NCBI GenBank assembly: GCA_964613215.1
Contig: CAZTHK010000003.1
Coordinates: forward strand, 1 to 64,000
DNA: 64,000 bases
DNA from: CAZTHK01 sp964613215
Lineage (GTDB): Bacteria > Krumholzibacteriota > Krumholzibacteriia > Krumholzibacteriales > CAZTHK01
Direction: 5' to 3'
This document shows positions 55,951 to 63,919 of this stretch, in pieces (the first letter of the stretch is position 1; every line of letters starts with the position of its first letter). The notes under the pieces are model-generated. The model worked only from the letters and a program-made list of their open reading frames with translations. It was not told the DNA's origin and did no database searches. The translations under genes and the position numbers were made by a program.

Positions 55951-56184
55951 TTAAAAAAAGTTCCTCACTTCAATGAGCTGGCTCCGTATAGTTCCAGATC
56001 CTTTTGCTGCTACCGCAATTTGTGACTTTATCCAGGACCCGGCCAATCTGTAGAATGTTATATTGACCCAAACCGGATACTTTATCGGCGGATTGAGGTT
56101 AAATATTAATCTTTCGGCCGCCTGACCACCTCCGGACTCTAATAGCCCTTCCAGCAAGAAGCAATTACCATTGCCATCCTGCAA
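55951..56184 (-). CDS. Doubtful 77-residue hypothetical or gene remnant
   Basis: The frame begins at a possible TTG just after the S9 peptidase gene and stays open upstream into it. It reads LQDGNGNCFLLEGLLESGGG, then NLNPPIKYPVWVNITFYRLAGSW, which looks more protein-like than most random frames here. It has no ribosome site and no recognised domain. It may be the tail of a lost surface protein. Confidence 0.25.
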   Translation of the reverse strand: MQDGNGNCFLLEGLLESGGGQAAERLIFNLNPPIKYPVWVNITFYRLAGSWIKSQIAVAAKGSGTIRSQLIEVRNFF

Positions 56185-56218
56185 TGCCAGGCCGGATTTA
56201 TGAATCAGCGGGGCTGAA

Positions 56219-58282
56219 TTATTTGCCCTGCTTCAGATACTTTGCAAACCACTCATGGAGGGTATCCCACCAGAGCTCTGCGTTGAGTGGTTTCTGCACG
56301 AAGTGGTACTCGTCGGGATAGAACAGCAGCCTGGATGGTACTCCCTGACGCTGAAGTGCGGTGAATAGTTCCAGCCCCTGAGTATACGGCACTCTGAAAT
56401 CATACCTGCCATGTACCACCAGGCAGGGGGTACTGAAATTTTCTGCGAAACGGTGAGGTGAAAACCGCCTGTACATATCGGGATTGGTCCAGGGGGTACC
56501 CCTGAACTCCCACTCCGGAAACCACAGCTCCTCGGTAGCCCCGTACATGCTGGTGAGGTTGTATACCCCTGCGTGGGAGACCAGGCAATCGAACTTATTG
56601 GTGTGTCCCTCTATCCAGTTGATCATATATCCACCGTATGAGGCCCCGGCTGCCCCCATCCTCTCCCGGTCTATGTAGCTGTAGTTTTTCAGTATATGGT
56701 CGACTCCGTTCATAAGATCGGTATATACTTTCCCCCCCCAGTCTCCGCTTATCTGATTGGTAAATTCCTGGCCGTAGCCGGTGCTGCCCCGGGGGTTTAT
56801 CATGGCTACCACATAACCGGGAGAGGCGAACATCTGGGCATTCCACCGGTAGTGGAAGTCATCGCCGAATGAGCCCTGCGGCCCTCCATGAATAAGAAGT
56901 ATCAGGGGATATTCCTCTCCCTTCCGGAAGAAGGGAGGTTTTACTATCATTCCATGAACCCTGGCTGATTCTGCTCCCTCGAACCAGAATTCCTCCACCG
57001 GATTCATCTCCAGATTATCCACTATCCCGTCATTGATCCCGGTAATTTGCCGGGGGTTGTCCCCATCCATCTCAACCCGGTAGAGTTCAATAGGGTTTCT
57101 CACACTCTGGCGGGCGACTATTAGATGTTTGCCGTCTCCTTCCGGCCGCAGGTTGGAGTCGAAGTGTCCTGTGATTATAAGAGAGGCGTTATTCCCTTCT
57201 ACCGACACCTTTCCAATAGAAACTCTTCCCTTGTCCTCGGTATTGAAGTAGAGGACCATGCTGTCCTTTCCCCAGTCAAAATGATATATGCTGTAGTCGA
57301 AATTTTCAGTCAGATTTTTTTTCTCCCCCGTTTTGCGGTTGTACAGCATCAGCCTGTAGCGGTCCGCTTCGAAACCGGGGGTAAGCTGGGCCCGGTAGGC
57401 GATGTATTTTCCATCCGGAGAGTAGCGGGGGTTGTTATCATTGGAAAGGTTTTCAGGGGTTATCGATTCCGGTTCTCCCCCGTGAAGCTCCATGATATAA
57501 AGATCGTTATTGGTCGAGATGGCAACCATCTCATCCGGATTCATGGAGAAGCAGATCTCCGAACCGTCCGGAGAAAAATCGTAGTCCCTTTCTCCCCCCA
57601 GTGAAACGGGGGGAACATCGGTGCGGCCGCTGTTGATTTCGATCAAATCATCACCCTCCGGGGAGGCAACGAAAAGATGGCTCCATCTTCCCTCCCTCCA
57701 GTGGTTCCAGTGCCGGTACAATAAGTGATCTATCAGTCTGGCTTTAACCGGGGACGATTTAAATTCCTTCAGCTTCCTGCCGTTGCACTCCATGTCCTCA
57801 CACTCCGGGTATACCCTGGAAACGAAGGCTATCTTCTCTCCTCCGGGAGACCACAGGGGTGAAGAGACACCGGTGGGTATATCTGTTACCTTTACCGCCT
57901 CTCCGCCATGGGTGGGAATTTTCCAGGCCTGGGAGGTGCCGCTGCGGTCGGAAACAAACAGGATGTGTTTACCGTCGGGGGACCAGCATGGAGAATGGTC
58001 GTTACTTTCGCCCGGCAGGAATTCCACCATCTCTTCCCCGTCGGTGGAAACCAGGTATATATCCGTATCGGATGAATTCTTCTCCTTATCGAACCAGGTC
58101 ACCTCGAAGGCGATCCATCGCCCCTCAGGAGATACTTCGAAACTTCCGATTCTGCCCATGGAGATGAGATGGTCGAAGGTTATGGCCTCCCTCTCCCGGC
58201 CAGCTGACTCTCCGGCAATCAAGACCATGGCCAGGAGGATGGAGGTTATACTCAGGGCAATATTTACGGTTCTGCTTCTCAT
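56219..58282 (-). CDS. S9-family prolyl oligopeptidase / dipeptidyl peptidase
   Basis: The 687-residue secreted peptidase has a signal peptide (hydrophobic 8-24), a seven-bladed propeller with repeated PDGKHILFVSD-type strands (about 45-400) and a C-terminal alpha/beta hydrolase. The nucleophile is Ser548 in AGASYGGYM, with Asp in HGRYDFRVP near 630 and His in DEYHFVQKP near 663. HGGPQGSFGDDFHYRWN supplies the oxyanion region. It probably cleaves short peptides in the periplasm. AAGGAGGCG lies 6 nt before the ATG. It forms its own transcription unit. Confidence 0.92.
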   Translation of the reverse strand: MRSRTVNIALSITSILLAMVLIAGESAGREREAITFDHLISMGRIGSFEVSPEGRWIAFEVTWFDKEKNSSDTDIYLVSTDGEEMVEFLPGESNDHSPCWSPDGKHILFVSDRSGTSQAWKIPTHGGEAVKVTDIPTGVSSPLWSPGGEKIAFVSRVYPECEDMECNGRKLKEFKSSPVKARLIDHLLYRHWNHWREGRWSHLFVASPEGDDLIEINSGRTDVPPVSLGGERDYDFSPDGSEICFSMNPDEMVAISTNNDLYIMELHGGEPESITPENLSNDNNPRYSPDGKYIAYRAQLTPGFEADRYRLMLYNRKTGEKKNLTENFDYSIYHFDWGKDSMVLYFNTEDKGRVSIGKVSVEGNNASLIITGHFDSNLRPEGDGKHLIVARQSVRNPIELYRVEMDGDNPRQITGINDGIVDNLEMNPVEEFWFEGAESARVHGMIVKPPFFRKGEEYPLILLIHGGPQGSFGDDFHYRWNAQMFASPGYVVAMINPRGSTGYGQEFTNQISGDWGGKVYTDLMNGVDHILKNYSYIDRERMGAAGASYGGYMINWIEGHTNKFDCLVSHAGVYNLTSMYGATEELWFPEWEFRGTPWTNPDMYRRFSPHRFAENFSTPCLVVHGRYDFRVPYTQGLELFTALQRQGVPSRLLFYPDEYHFVQKPLNAELWWDTLHEWFAKYLKQGK

Positions 58283-58542
58283 AATTTCGCCTCCTTAATG
58301 ATTAAGTAAAGTTTCCGGGATATTGTATACCAACAATCCCGAAATTTAAAAGATTAATATTGTTAAGTTTTTGCCGCCGGGATTTATTTGGCAGCCTGTT
58401 TGTTTTCTGATGTAACAAAATGCAGGGACTTTCGTAGAATAATAAAATGAGGTTTCCCTTGATTGTAACCTGAGATTTCGCCTCCGTGTTTATTGACAGC
58501 ATTCAGTGTTCGAACGGGATATGAGAATTTATATTAAAATTC

Positions 58543-58572
58543 TTGCAATGAAAAATAAGTTCGGGGTATACA
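58543..58572 (+). promoter_or_regulatory. Candidate promoter of the ABC exporter operon
   Basis: TTGCAA (58543-58548), an 18-base spacer and TATACA (58567-58572) lie 49 bases ahead of the ATPase start at 58622. The other end of 58283-58621 holds the leader of the S9 peptidase gene. Confidence 0.4.
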
Positions 58573-58621
58573 TACAAAGAACATGCCCTTTGACCCAAAA
58601 AATAAAATTGTGGAGAATAAA

Positions 58622-59539
58622 ATGATAGAGGTTAAAAATCTCATTAAATCCTACCAGGATGTCACTGCCCTGGATGGTATAAGTTTCAAGTTGGAGGAGG
58701 GAGAAATATTTGGTCTCCTGGGACCCAACGGAGCCGGTAAGACTACTACCATCTCAATTATATCGGGACTGCTTTCAGCCGATTCGGGATCGGTTTCGGT
58801 GGCGGGGATGGATGTAGCGTCAAGGGGAAGGGAGGTTCGCAGGCTCATGGGTGTGGTTCCCCAGGAGATAGCAATCTATCAGGAGCTGAGTGCCAGGGAG
58901 AATCTGCATTTCTGGGGAAGCTTATACGGCCTGTCCGGGAGTGAACTCAGGGAATCGGCTGACCGGGTGCTGGATATGGTGGGTCTGGCCGAGAGGGCGG
59001 ACCACAGGGTGGAGACCTATTCAGGTGGTATGAAGAGGAGGATCAACCTCTGTATCGGCCTGATTCACCAGCCCAGAATAGTGATGCTGGATGAACCGAC
59101 TCTGGGCATAGATCCGCAGGCCCGGCTCAATATTCTGGATATAGTAAAGAATGAAGTTTCCCGGGGCACTACCGTCCTATATACCACCCACTATCTTGAA
59201 GAGGCTGAAAACCTCTGTGACAGAATAGCCATCATAGATAAGGGAGAAATACTGGCTGAGGGGACCCTGCGGGATCTAACCCGCCTGGTGGGGGAGGAGG
59301 ATATGATAACAATCCAGGGCGATTTCAAAGCCGGCCAGGTTGGTTCCCTGCCCAGGGGAATCCATATGGAACATCTCGATGACGGGTTGGTGCGGGTCCG
59401 GACCGGAGATTCCCGGGCTATCGGACCGCTGTTGCAGGATTTCATGTCGGCCGGCCTGAGAGTGGAGGACGTTTCCATCAGGGAGCCCAGCCTGGAGAGC
59501 GTTTTTATTAAACTGACCGGCCGGGAACTGAGGGATTGA
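58622..59539 (+). CDS. ABC-2-type exporter, ATP-binding protein
   Basis: The start is ATG 58622 (MIEVKNLIKSY), with GGAG 6 nt upstream; 13 extra codons are open before it. The 305-residue ATPase has Walker A GPNGAGKT near 38-45, the Q-loop VPQE, signature YSGGMKRR near 139, Walker B IVMLDEPT with the D-loop LGIDPQAR, and the switch His in TTHYLEEAE. The C-terminal third (215-305) is the regulatory tail usual in NatA/drug-type ATPases. It powers the two permeases that follow. Confidence 0.94.
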   Translation: MIEVKNLIKSYQDVTALDGISFKLEEGEIFGLLGPNGAGKTTTISIISGLLSADSGSVSVAGMDVASRGREVRRLMGVVPQEIAIYQELSARENLHFWGSLYGLSGSELRESADRVLDMVGLAERADHRVETYSGGMKRRINLCIGLIHQPRIVMLDEPTLGIDPQARLNILDIVKNEVSRGTTVLYTTHYLEEAENLCDRIAIIDKGEILAEGTLRDLTRLVGEEDMITIQGDFKAGQVGSLPRGIHMEHLDDGLVRVRTGDSRAIGPLLQDFMSAGLRVEDVSIREPSLESVFIKLTGRELRD

Positions 59540-59551
59540 GAGGATCATCAT

Positions 59552-60808
59552 TTGAGCAGGATAGAAAGTATAGTAAGAAATGACTTGAGGCGGAGGATGA
59601 AGAGCCCGGCGGGAATGATAGCCATCATGCTCATTCCCATAGTTATAACCCTGCTGATAGGCCTGGTGTTCGGCGGGTCGGGGGAGGTAAAGCTGCCCCG
59701 CATAAGGGTCCTGCTGGTGGATCAGGACAAAGGATTGATAGGTGGTTTTCTAAGGCAGGGGCTGCAGCAGGACCGGATGGCCGAGATGTTTGATCTGGTG
59801 GTGGTAGATGAAGAGGAGGGATGGAATGAGATAAATGGTGGTAAAGCCTCCGCCCTGGTAATCATACCCCGGGATTTCACCTCTCATGTACTGGACCGGA
59901 AACCGGATACCATAAGGGTAATAAAGAATCCTTCGGAGAATTTCCTGCCCGTGGTAGTGGAGGAGGTGGTGAAGACAACCGGGCTGATACTGGAGAGCGG
60001 AGTAAGGGTTATGTCCGATCCAATCTCCAGAGTAAGGGGTTTTATTGATGAAGGCCGTCTCCCCACCGGGGACCAGGCCATGGAAGTTCTGAAAGGCGGA
60101 AGAAATGTAGTATTGCTGGCGGAGGGTTATCTGGCAGATTCCCTTATTACCCTGGATACCGAGGTGGTAAAAGAAGAAGAGGAGGAAGAGGGCTCAGGAT
60201 TCAATGTTTTCGCCTTCCTTATGCCGGGGAGCCTGATGATAGGAATTCTTTTTATCAGTGAGATGGCTATGAGGGATGTACTCAGGGAGAGGAAGGGGGG
60301 AACCCTTTCCAGAATGCTGACCTCTCCCCTGCAGGCCGGAGAGCTGGTTTCTGCAAAGATACTTTCGGCCTTCCTGATTACCGGGATATCCATGCTGGTG
60401 CTGGTGATAGTAGGGATATTAGCCTTTGGTATAGACTGGGGTGATCCCCTTACCCTTACCGTTCAAACTCTGGCAATATGCGCCATGAGTACAGGAATAA
60501 TGACATTCTTCTATGGCATAATCAGATCGGAGAAGCTGGCCGATGCTCTTCTTTCGGTGATAATTATTGTGCTGGCTCTGCTGGGAGGCAGCATGATTCC
60601 CTACGAACAGATGGGAGAGGGGATGAGAAGGGCTGCTCGCTATTCCCCGGTTTTCTGGGCCATAGACGGGCTGAAGAAGATAATCTTTTTCTCAGGCGGT
60701 CTGAGCGACATCTGGCTCAACCTGGTGATCATGTTTTCCATAGCGGTTCCCGGTATGATCATAGGGGCGGGGGTACTGAAGCGACGGATCAGGAGGGGTA
60801 ATCTTTGA
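59552..60808 (+). CDS. ABC-2-type permease, first subunit
   Basis: The 418-residue membrane protein has one N-terminal helix (about 22-40), a large extracytoplasmic domain (40-220) and five or six helices after residue 222. The end shows the ABC-2 signature VFWAIDGLKKIIFF. It begins with TTG, with GAGAGGA upstream, 12 bases after the ATPase gene. It overlaps the next permease by four bases (TTGA), so the three genes form one operon. The substrate is unknown. Confidence 0.9.
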   Translation: MSRIESIVRNDLRRRMKSPAGMIAIMLIPIVITLLIGLVFGGSGEVKLPRIRVLLVDQDKGLIGGFLRQGLQQDRMAEMFDLVVVDEEEGWNEINGGKASALVIIPRDFTSHVLDRKPDTIRVIKNPSENFLPVVVEEVVKTTGLILESGVRVMSDPISRVRGFIDEGRLPTGDQAMEVLKGGRNVVLLAEGYLADSLITLDTEVVKEEEEEEGSGFNVFAFLMPGSLMIGILFISEMAMRDVLRERKGGTLSRMLTSPLQAGELVSAKILSAFLITGISMLVLVIVGILAFGIDWGDPLTLTVQTLAICAMSTGIMTFFYGIIRSEKLADALLSVIIIVLALLGGSMIPYEQMGEGMRRAARYSPVFWAIDGLKKIIFFSGGLSDIWLNLVIMFSIAVPGMIIGAGVLKRRIRRGNL

Positions 60809-62034
60809 AACTCGATATCAGAATAATTTCCCGGATAGCCCTCTACGATTTCAAGATGGTCTGGAGGGACCGCTCCCTTCTGATCTGGGTCTTTATCATG
60901 CCCATTGTTTTCATGTTTATATTCGGTAATGCATTCAGGGGTTCCTCCGGAGTAAGGCCAAAGGCTGCATTGACCGTGGATAACAGGGACAGCGGTTTTC
61001 TCGCCGGCAACTTTATGGAATCTCTGCGGGAGGAGCATCTGGCCATCACCGATACGGTTGGTACCGGCACCGATCCCCTGCGCCTGCTGATTATTCCTCC
61101 GGATTTTACCAGAAAGGTTCTTTCCCGGGAGAGTGTAGTATTAACACTGAAGAGAAAAGAAAATGCCAATATGGAGGCCAGCCAGACTGTTTCGGTATCG
61201 GTGTTCAAGGCCCTGGTCAGGGTGGTAAGCGGACTGATCGAGATAGAGAAGGATTATCTTGACCGGGGGGTTGAGGGAATCGCCATCCGGGACTCCGAAC
61301 TTCAGGGGAGCCTGTGGATGACCACAGAGGAGGGGGGAAAACCGGCGGATTCCCTCAGGGTGGGGATGGACTCTATCATGAGAGGGGATCACTTCGTGCT
61401 GACCGAAACATCCGCGGCGGGAAAGGAGACAGAAATTCCCACCGGATTCCAGGGTTCTGTTCCCGGAATCCTGGTTATGTTTGTACTGATGTCGATGGTC
61501 TTCAGCGGTACCGGTATTACCGAAGAACGGAAGGGGGGACTGCTCAGAAGGCTGGGGACCACTCCTGCAGGAGGGTGTGATGTGGTGGTGGGCAAGCTGC
61601 TGGGAAGGATCTATGTGGCCCTGCTTCAGATCGCTTTTCTGTTCGGAGTGGGTATATTCATATTTAATATTTCCGCCGGTAACAGTCCCCTGGCTCTGGT
61701 TTTGCTGATGGTGGTCTTCGCTTTCGCGGTAGGTTCATTTGGTATAATGTTCGGATCGCTGTTCAAGAGCCAGGAGAAGCTGGAGGGATTTGCCATCATT
61801 ACCGCCCTGGTCATGTCCGCTCTGGGGGGATGCTGGTGGCCCCTGGAGGTGGTTCCCAGACCATTCAAGATAATCGCCCATCTTATTCCCACCGGATGGG
61901 CCATGGAGGGTATTCACAGGATAATCTCCTTCGGTTACGGATTTGATTCGATCATCTTGCATCTCGCCGCCCTGCTTGCCTTCGGGCTGGTATTCATAAT
62001 TATCGCCGCCCGCAAGCTCAGGTGGAGCGGATAA
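60805..62034 (+). CDS. ABC-2-type permease, second subunit
   Basis: The 409-residue protein has the same layout as the preceding permease: one N-terminal helix (about 25-43), an extracytoplasmic domain (45-220), then six helices including GTGITEERKGGLLRRLGTTP and the end GWAMEGIHRIISFG. The TTG start overlaps the stop of the upstream gene. The paired permeases should form a heterodimer with the ATPase. No terminator is obvious after it. Confidence 0.9.
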   Translation: MKLDIRIISRIALYDFKMVWRDRSLLIWVFIMPIVFMFIFGNAFRGSSGVRPKAALTVDNRDSGFLAGNFMESLREEHLAITDTVGTGTDPLRLLIIPPDFTRKVLSRESVVLTLKRKENANMEASQTVSVSVFKALVRVVSGLIEIEKDYLDRGVEGIAIRDSELQGSLWMTTEEGGKPADSLRVGMDSIMRGDHFVLTETSAAGKETEIPTGFQGSVPGILVMFVLMSMVFSGTGITEERKGGLLRRLGTTPAGGCDVVVGKLLGRIYVALLQIAFLFGVGIFIFNISAGNSPLALVLLMVVFAFAVGSFGIMFGSLFKSQEKLEGFAIITALVMSALGGCWWPLEVVPRPFKIIAHLIPTGWAMEGIHRIISFGYGFDSIILHLAALLAFGLVFIIIAARKLRWSG

Positions 62035-62070
62035 TATGATCGGCAGTTTTTATCCCCTTTTTTGATAAAC

Positions 62071-62181
62071 TGACTTAGTTCCACTCTCAGCGCTGAAACT
62101 AACTGTCGTATAGATTATTAGAATCAAGCTTAAAAAGAAGTTATGCTGATTGACTTAATTCCAGTTCCGACGTCGGAACTG
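62071..62181. repeat. Two palindromes 80 bp apart beside the integrase remnant
   Basis: TGACTTAGTTCCA (62071-62083) and TGACTTAATTCCA (62151-62163) are direct repeats exactly 80 bases apart. Each is followed by a palindrome: TCAGCGCTGA (62087-62096) and the perfect 20-mer CAGTTCCGACGTCGGAACTG (62162-62181). The centres are also 80 bases apart. They could be recombinase or regulator sites. Confidence 0.6.
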
Positions 62182-62252
62182 ATATTATGTTAACCAATGT
62201 CAGTTTATCTCCGGATAAGATTGGATACGCGGCAATGTCAAATAATCCGTGA

Positions 62253-62495
62253 ATTCATAATCCAATTGGTTCAACCGCTGTGAATAACGCCGTAAGGGCC
62301 CCGGGTATTTCCAGGGGGGGGGTGAGCTGCCATACCCTGCGTCACTCCCCTGCCACCCATCTACTGCAGAACGGATATGATATCCGTACTGCTGAGGAGC
62401 TTCCCGGTCACAAGGTTGTGTCTACAACCATGATTTATACCCATGTCCTTAACAGGGGAGGGAATGGGATAAAGAGCCCGCTGGAAGGATTATAG
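62253..62495 (+). pseudogene. C-terminal fragment of an integron-type tyrosine recombinase
   Basis: The frame opens after a TGA at 62250 and encodes the last ~80 residues of an IntI-like integrase. It reads VNNAVRAPGISRGGVSCHTLRHSPATHLL, then GYDIRTAEELPGHKVVSTTM, then IYTHVLNRGG and SPLEGL. Catalytic Arg (LRHS), His (PGHK) and nucleophile Tyr (IYTH) remain. Two usual positions have become Pro (LRHSFAT to LRHSPAT; ELLGH to ELPGH), and the N-terminal three-quarters are absent. It points the same way as the cassettes, the inverted layout known from Treponema-type integrons. A 9-G run at 62314-62322 lies inside. It cannot be active as it stands. Confidence 0.72.
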
Positions 62496-62625
62496 AATTA
62501 TACTGCGAGGCACCCGCAGTATAAATTAAGTATATATTGAAGCTTGCATGATTGGGAATTAATTTGGTAGTATTAGTTTACGGAAATCTTACGGGAAAAG
62601 ATAAATGAATTTATTCGTTTTACAC

Positions 62626-62676
62626 AGCTAAATTATACAGCGGTTATTCAGTTATACAGGGCTGTATATGTTAGGT
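62626..62676 (+). other. attI or leading attachment site, core GTTAGGT
   Basis: GTTAGGT at 62670-62676 fits the integron core GTTRRRY. It is preceded by an 8-bp inverted repeat, TATACAGC (62634-62641) with GCTGTATA (62661-62668). Recombination would fall after the first G, so cassette 1 starts at 62671. The left side does not match a standard attC, which fits an attI better. The rest of 62496-62669 holds no gene. Confidence 0.5.
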
Positions 62677-62705
62677 GGTTATCGCTCTTTAAAAAGGAGG
62701 AAGCA

Positions 62706-62936
62706 ATGACTGGACCGTCTCGAGCCAAGATGATAATTGGAATAGTCTTCGGCGTGCTTGGTCTCATACTCGTCTTACAGAACTTTCAGCAGGTTGAAAC
62801 AAATGTGATATTCTGGAGACTTACAATGCCTCATGTAGTATTTCTGGCAATAATCTTTGGAGCTGGATGTGTTTTGGGAGCTGTGCTGACGCTTATGCTC
62901 TGCAACAAAACATCAAAGAGTAAGAGCGCCACCTAA
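62706..62936 (+). CDS. Cassette-borne LapA-like membrane protein
   Basis: The 76-residue protein has two membrane helices (about 8-24 and 40-62), separated by LQNFQQVETNVIFWRLTMPH, the LapA/DUF1049 signature. It resembles the chromosomal LapA at 5221-5457 (FFQNMEVVDFHLFFWTIPLP). AAGGAGG lies 6 nt before the ATG. Its stop codon (62934-62936) is part of the attC left core, a usual feature of cassette genes. The benefit it gives is unknown. Confidence 0.82.
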   Translation: MTGPSRAKMIIGIVFGVLGLILVLQNFQQVETNVIFWRLTMPHVVFLAIIFGAGCVLGAVLTLMLCNKTSKSKSAT

Positions 62937-63033
62937 CTGTCGATTGCAGCCGTCGGAATCTTCCCTGTCACGGCCCCTGCTAGGGCAGGGCCCGCGCCAG
63001 AACCGCCCGCAGCTTAACGCCAGGGTGTTAGAT
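62931..63033 (+). other. attC site of cassette 1
   Basis: Left core ACCTAAC (62931-62937), right inner box GCTTAAC (63012-63018) and right core GTTAGAT (63027-63033) match the attC pattern RYYYAAC ... RYYYAAC-N8-GTTRRRY. The 103-base interior is GC-rich and imperfectly palindromic (for example GGCCCCTGC/GCAGGGCCC near 62972-62992). Left and right cores are near-complementary. Confidence 0.7.
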
Positions 63034-63050
63034 TTGCTTGAATAATTCAC

Positions 63051-63079
63051 TTGTATGCATTGTATTTATTGTGTACAAT
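63051..63079 (+). promoter_or_regulatory. Promoter/operator of the RHH-RelE cassette
   Basis: TTGTAT (63051-63056), 17 bases and TACAAT (63074-63079) precede the toxin-antitoxin genes. An ATTGT-GT-ACAAT inverted repeat overlaps the -10, a likely site for autoregulation by the antitoxin. Confidence 0.6.
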
Positions 63080-63108
63080 ATATTACAGGCATTGCAAGGA
63101 GGTTCATT

Positions 63109-63327
63109 TTGAATACGCCGATATCAATACGGATTCCTGAAGACCTTGCTCAACAGCTAGATGGAATTGCAAGGGAAACTGACAGGCCCAAATCATATAT
63201 TGTTCAAAAAGCTCTTGAGTCATACATAGAAGAATATGTAGATCTTCAGATAGCTCTTGATCGTTTACATGACAGCACTGATGATTTGATTTCCGGAAAA
63301 GAGCTGAGGAAGAAGCTTGGCTTATAG
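63109..63327 (+). CDS. RHH (CopG-type) antitoxin
   Basis: The start is TTG 63109 (reading M-N-T-P-I-S-I-R-I-P): AAGGAGG lies 6 nt upstream, better than the earlier ATG at 63055. The 72-residue product has the ribbon strand TPISIRIPEDLAQQLDGIA, helix RPKSYIVQKALESYIEEY and a toxin-binding tail. It should bind its own promoter and neutralise RelE, whose gene overlaps by 11 bases. Confidence 0.85.
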   Translation: MNTPISIRIPEDLAQQLDGIARETDRPKSYIVQKALESYIEEYVDLQIALDRLHDSTDDLISGKELRKKLGL

Positions 63328-63577
63328 AATTTTCTACAAGGAGTCGGTTTCAAGAGATCTGTCGAAGCTAGATAAACAAGAAGCGCGGCGGATTCTGAAT
63401 AGGATAGATAGGGATTTGTCCAAAAAGGCTGGGTCTTATCCTGTTTTAAAGGGGAAATATGCAGGTTTGAGAAAATACCGTATTGGGAACTATCGGATAA
63501 TTTATGCTATTGTAGAGAAAGATGTCAGGATACTCAGAGTTGGGCATAGGCGGGACATTTACAAAAAAGAAATCTAA
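63317..63577 (+). CDS. RelE/ParE-superfamily toxin
   Basis: The 86-residue protein has the RelE fold: FYKESVSRDLSKLDKQEARRIL, then YPVLKGKYAGLRKYRIGNYRIIYAI and the end VRILRVGHRRDIYKK. The conserved basic and Tyr residues for mRNA cleavage are present. It starts with TTG inside the antitoxin gene, so translation is coupled. The stop codon lies in the left core of the next attC. Confidence 0.87.
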   Translation: MAYRIFYKESVSRDLSKLDKQEARRILNRIDRDLSKKAGSYPVLKGKYAGLRKYRIGNYRIIYAIVEKDVRILRVGHRRDIYKKEI

Positions 63578-63635
63578 CTACTCGATTAAACGGGCGGGCG
63601 AGCAGAGCTCGCCGCTTATCGAGAGACCGTTATAC
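63572..63635 (+). other. attC site of cassette 2
   Basis: Left core ATCTAAC (63572-63578), inner boxes near CTCGATTAA and GCTTATCGAG, and right core GTTATAC (63629-63635) form a 64-base attC. The arms pair as CTCGAT/ATCGAG and GCGGGCGAG/CTCGCCGC with one bulged G around a CAGAG loop. The right core departs from GTTRRRY at one base. Confidence 0.62.
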
Positions 63636-63652
63636 AAATATGATGTTCCATC

Positions 63653-63681
63653 CTGACATACCAGAGCATTCGTATTACAAT
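63653..63681 (+). promoter_or_regulatory. Promoter/operator of the RHH-PIN cassette
   Basis: CTGACA (63653-63658), 17 bases and TACAAT (63676-63681) precede the antitoxin gene. GTATTAC occurs twice 10 bases apart (63672-63678 and 63682-63688), a likely RHH binding site. Confidence 0.6.
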
Positions 63682-63700
63682 GTATTACGGAGGTTATGGT

Positions 63701-63919
63701 ATGAATAGACCCATTACAATCAGGTTGCCGGACGATCTGCGGAAAATTCTCGAAAATATCAGCAAGAAAGAGCATGTTCCTGTAAGCGATGTGGTCAGAG
63801 AATCAATTCGGCGGTACGTTTCCATATACCAGTTTCGCCGGTTGAGGAAGAAAGTACTTCCATTCGCTGAGGCGGAGGGGCTATTGGTGGATGATGATGT
63901 GTTCAAGCAACTGAAATGA
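63701..63919 (+). CDS. RHH antitoxin of the PIN cassette
   Basis: The start is ATG 63701 with GGAGG 10 bases upstream; a frame from 63680 would skip that site. The 72-residue product begins MNRPITIRLPDDLRKILENI, then PVSDVVRESIRRYVSI, the ribbon-helix-helix pattern, and has an acidic tail. It overlaps the PIN gene by ATGA, so the pair is co-translated. Confidence 0.83.
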   Translation: MNRPITIRLPDDLRKILENISKKEHVPVSDVVRESIRRYVSIYQFRRLRKKVLPFAEAEGLLVDDDVFKQLK

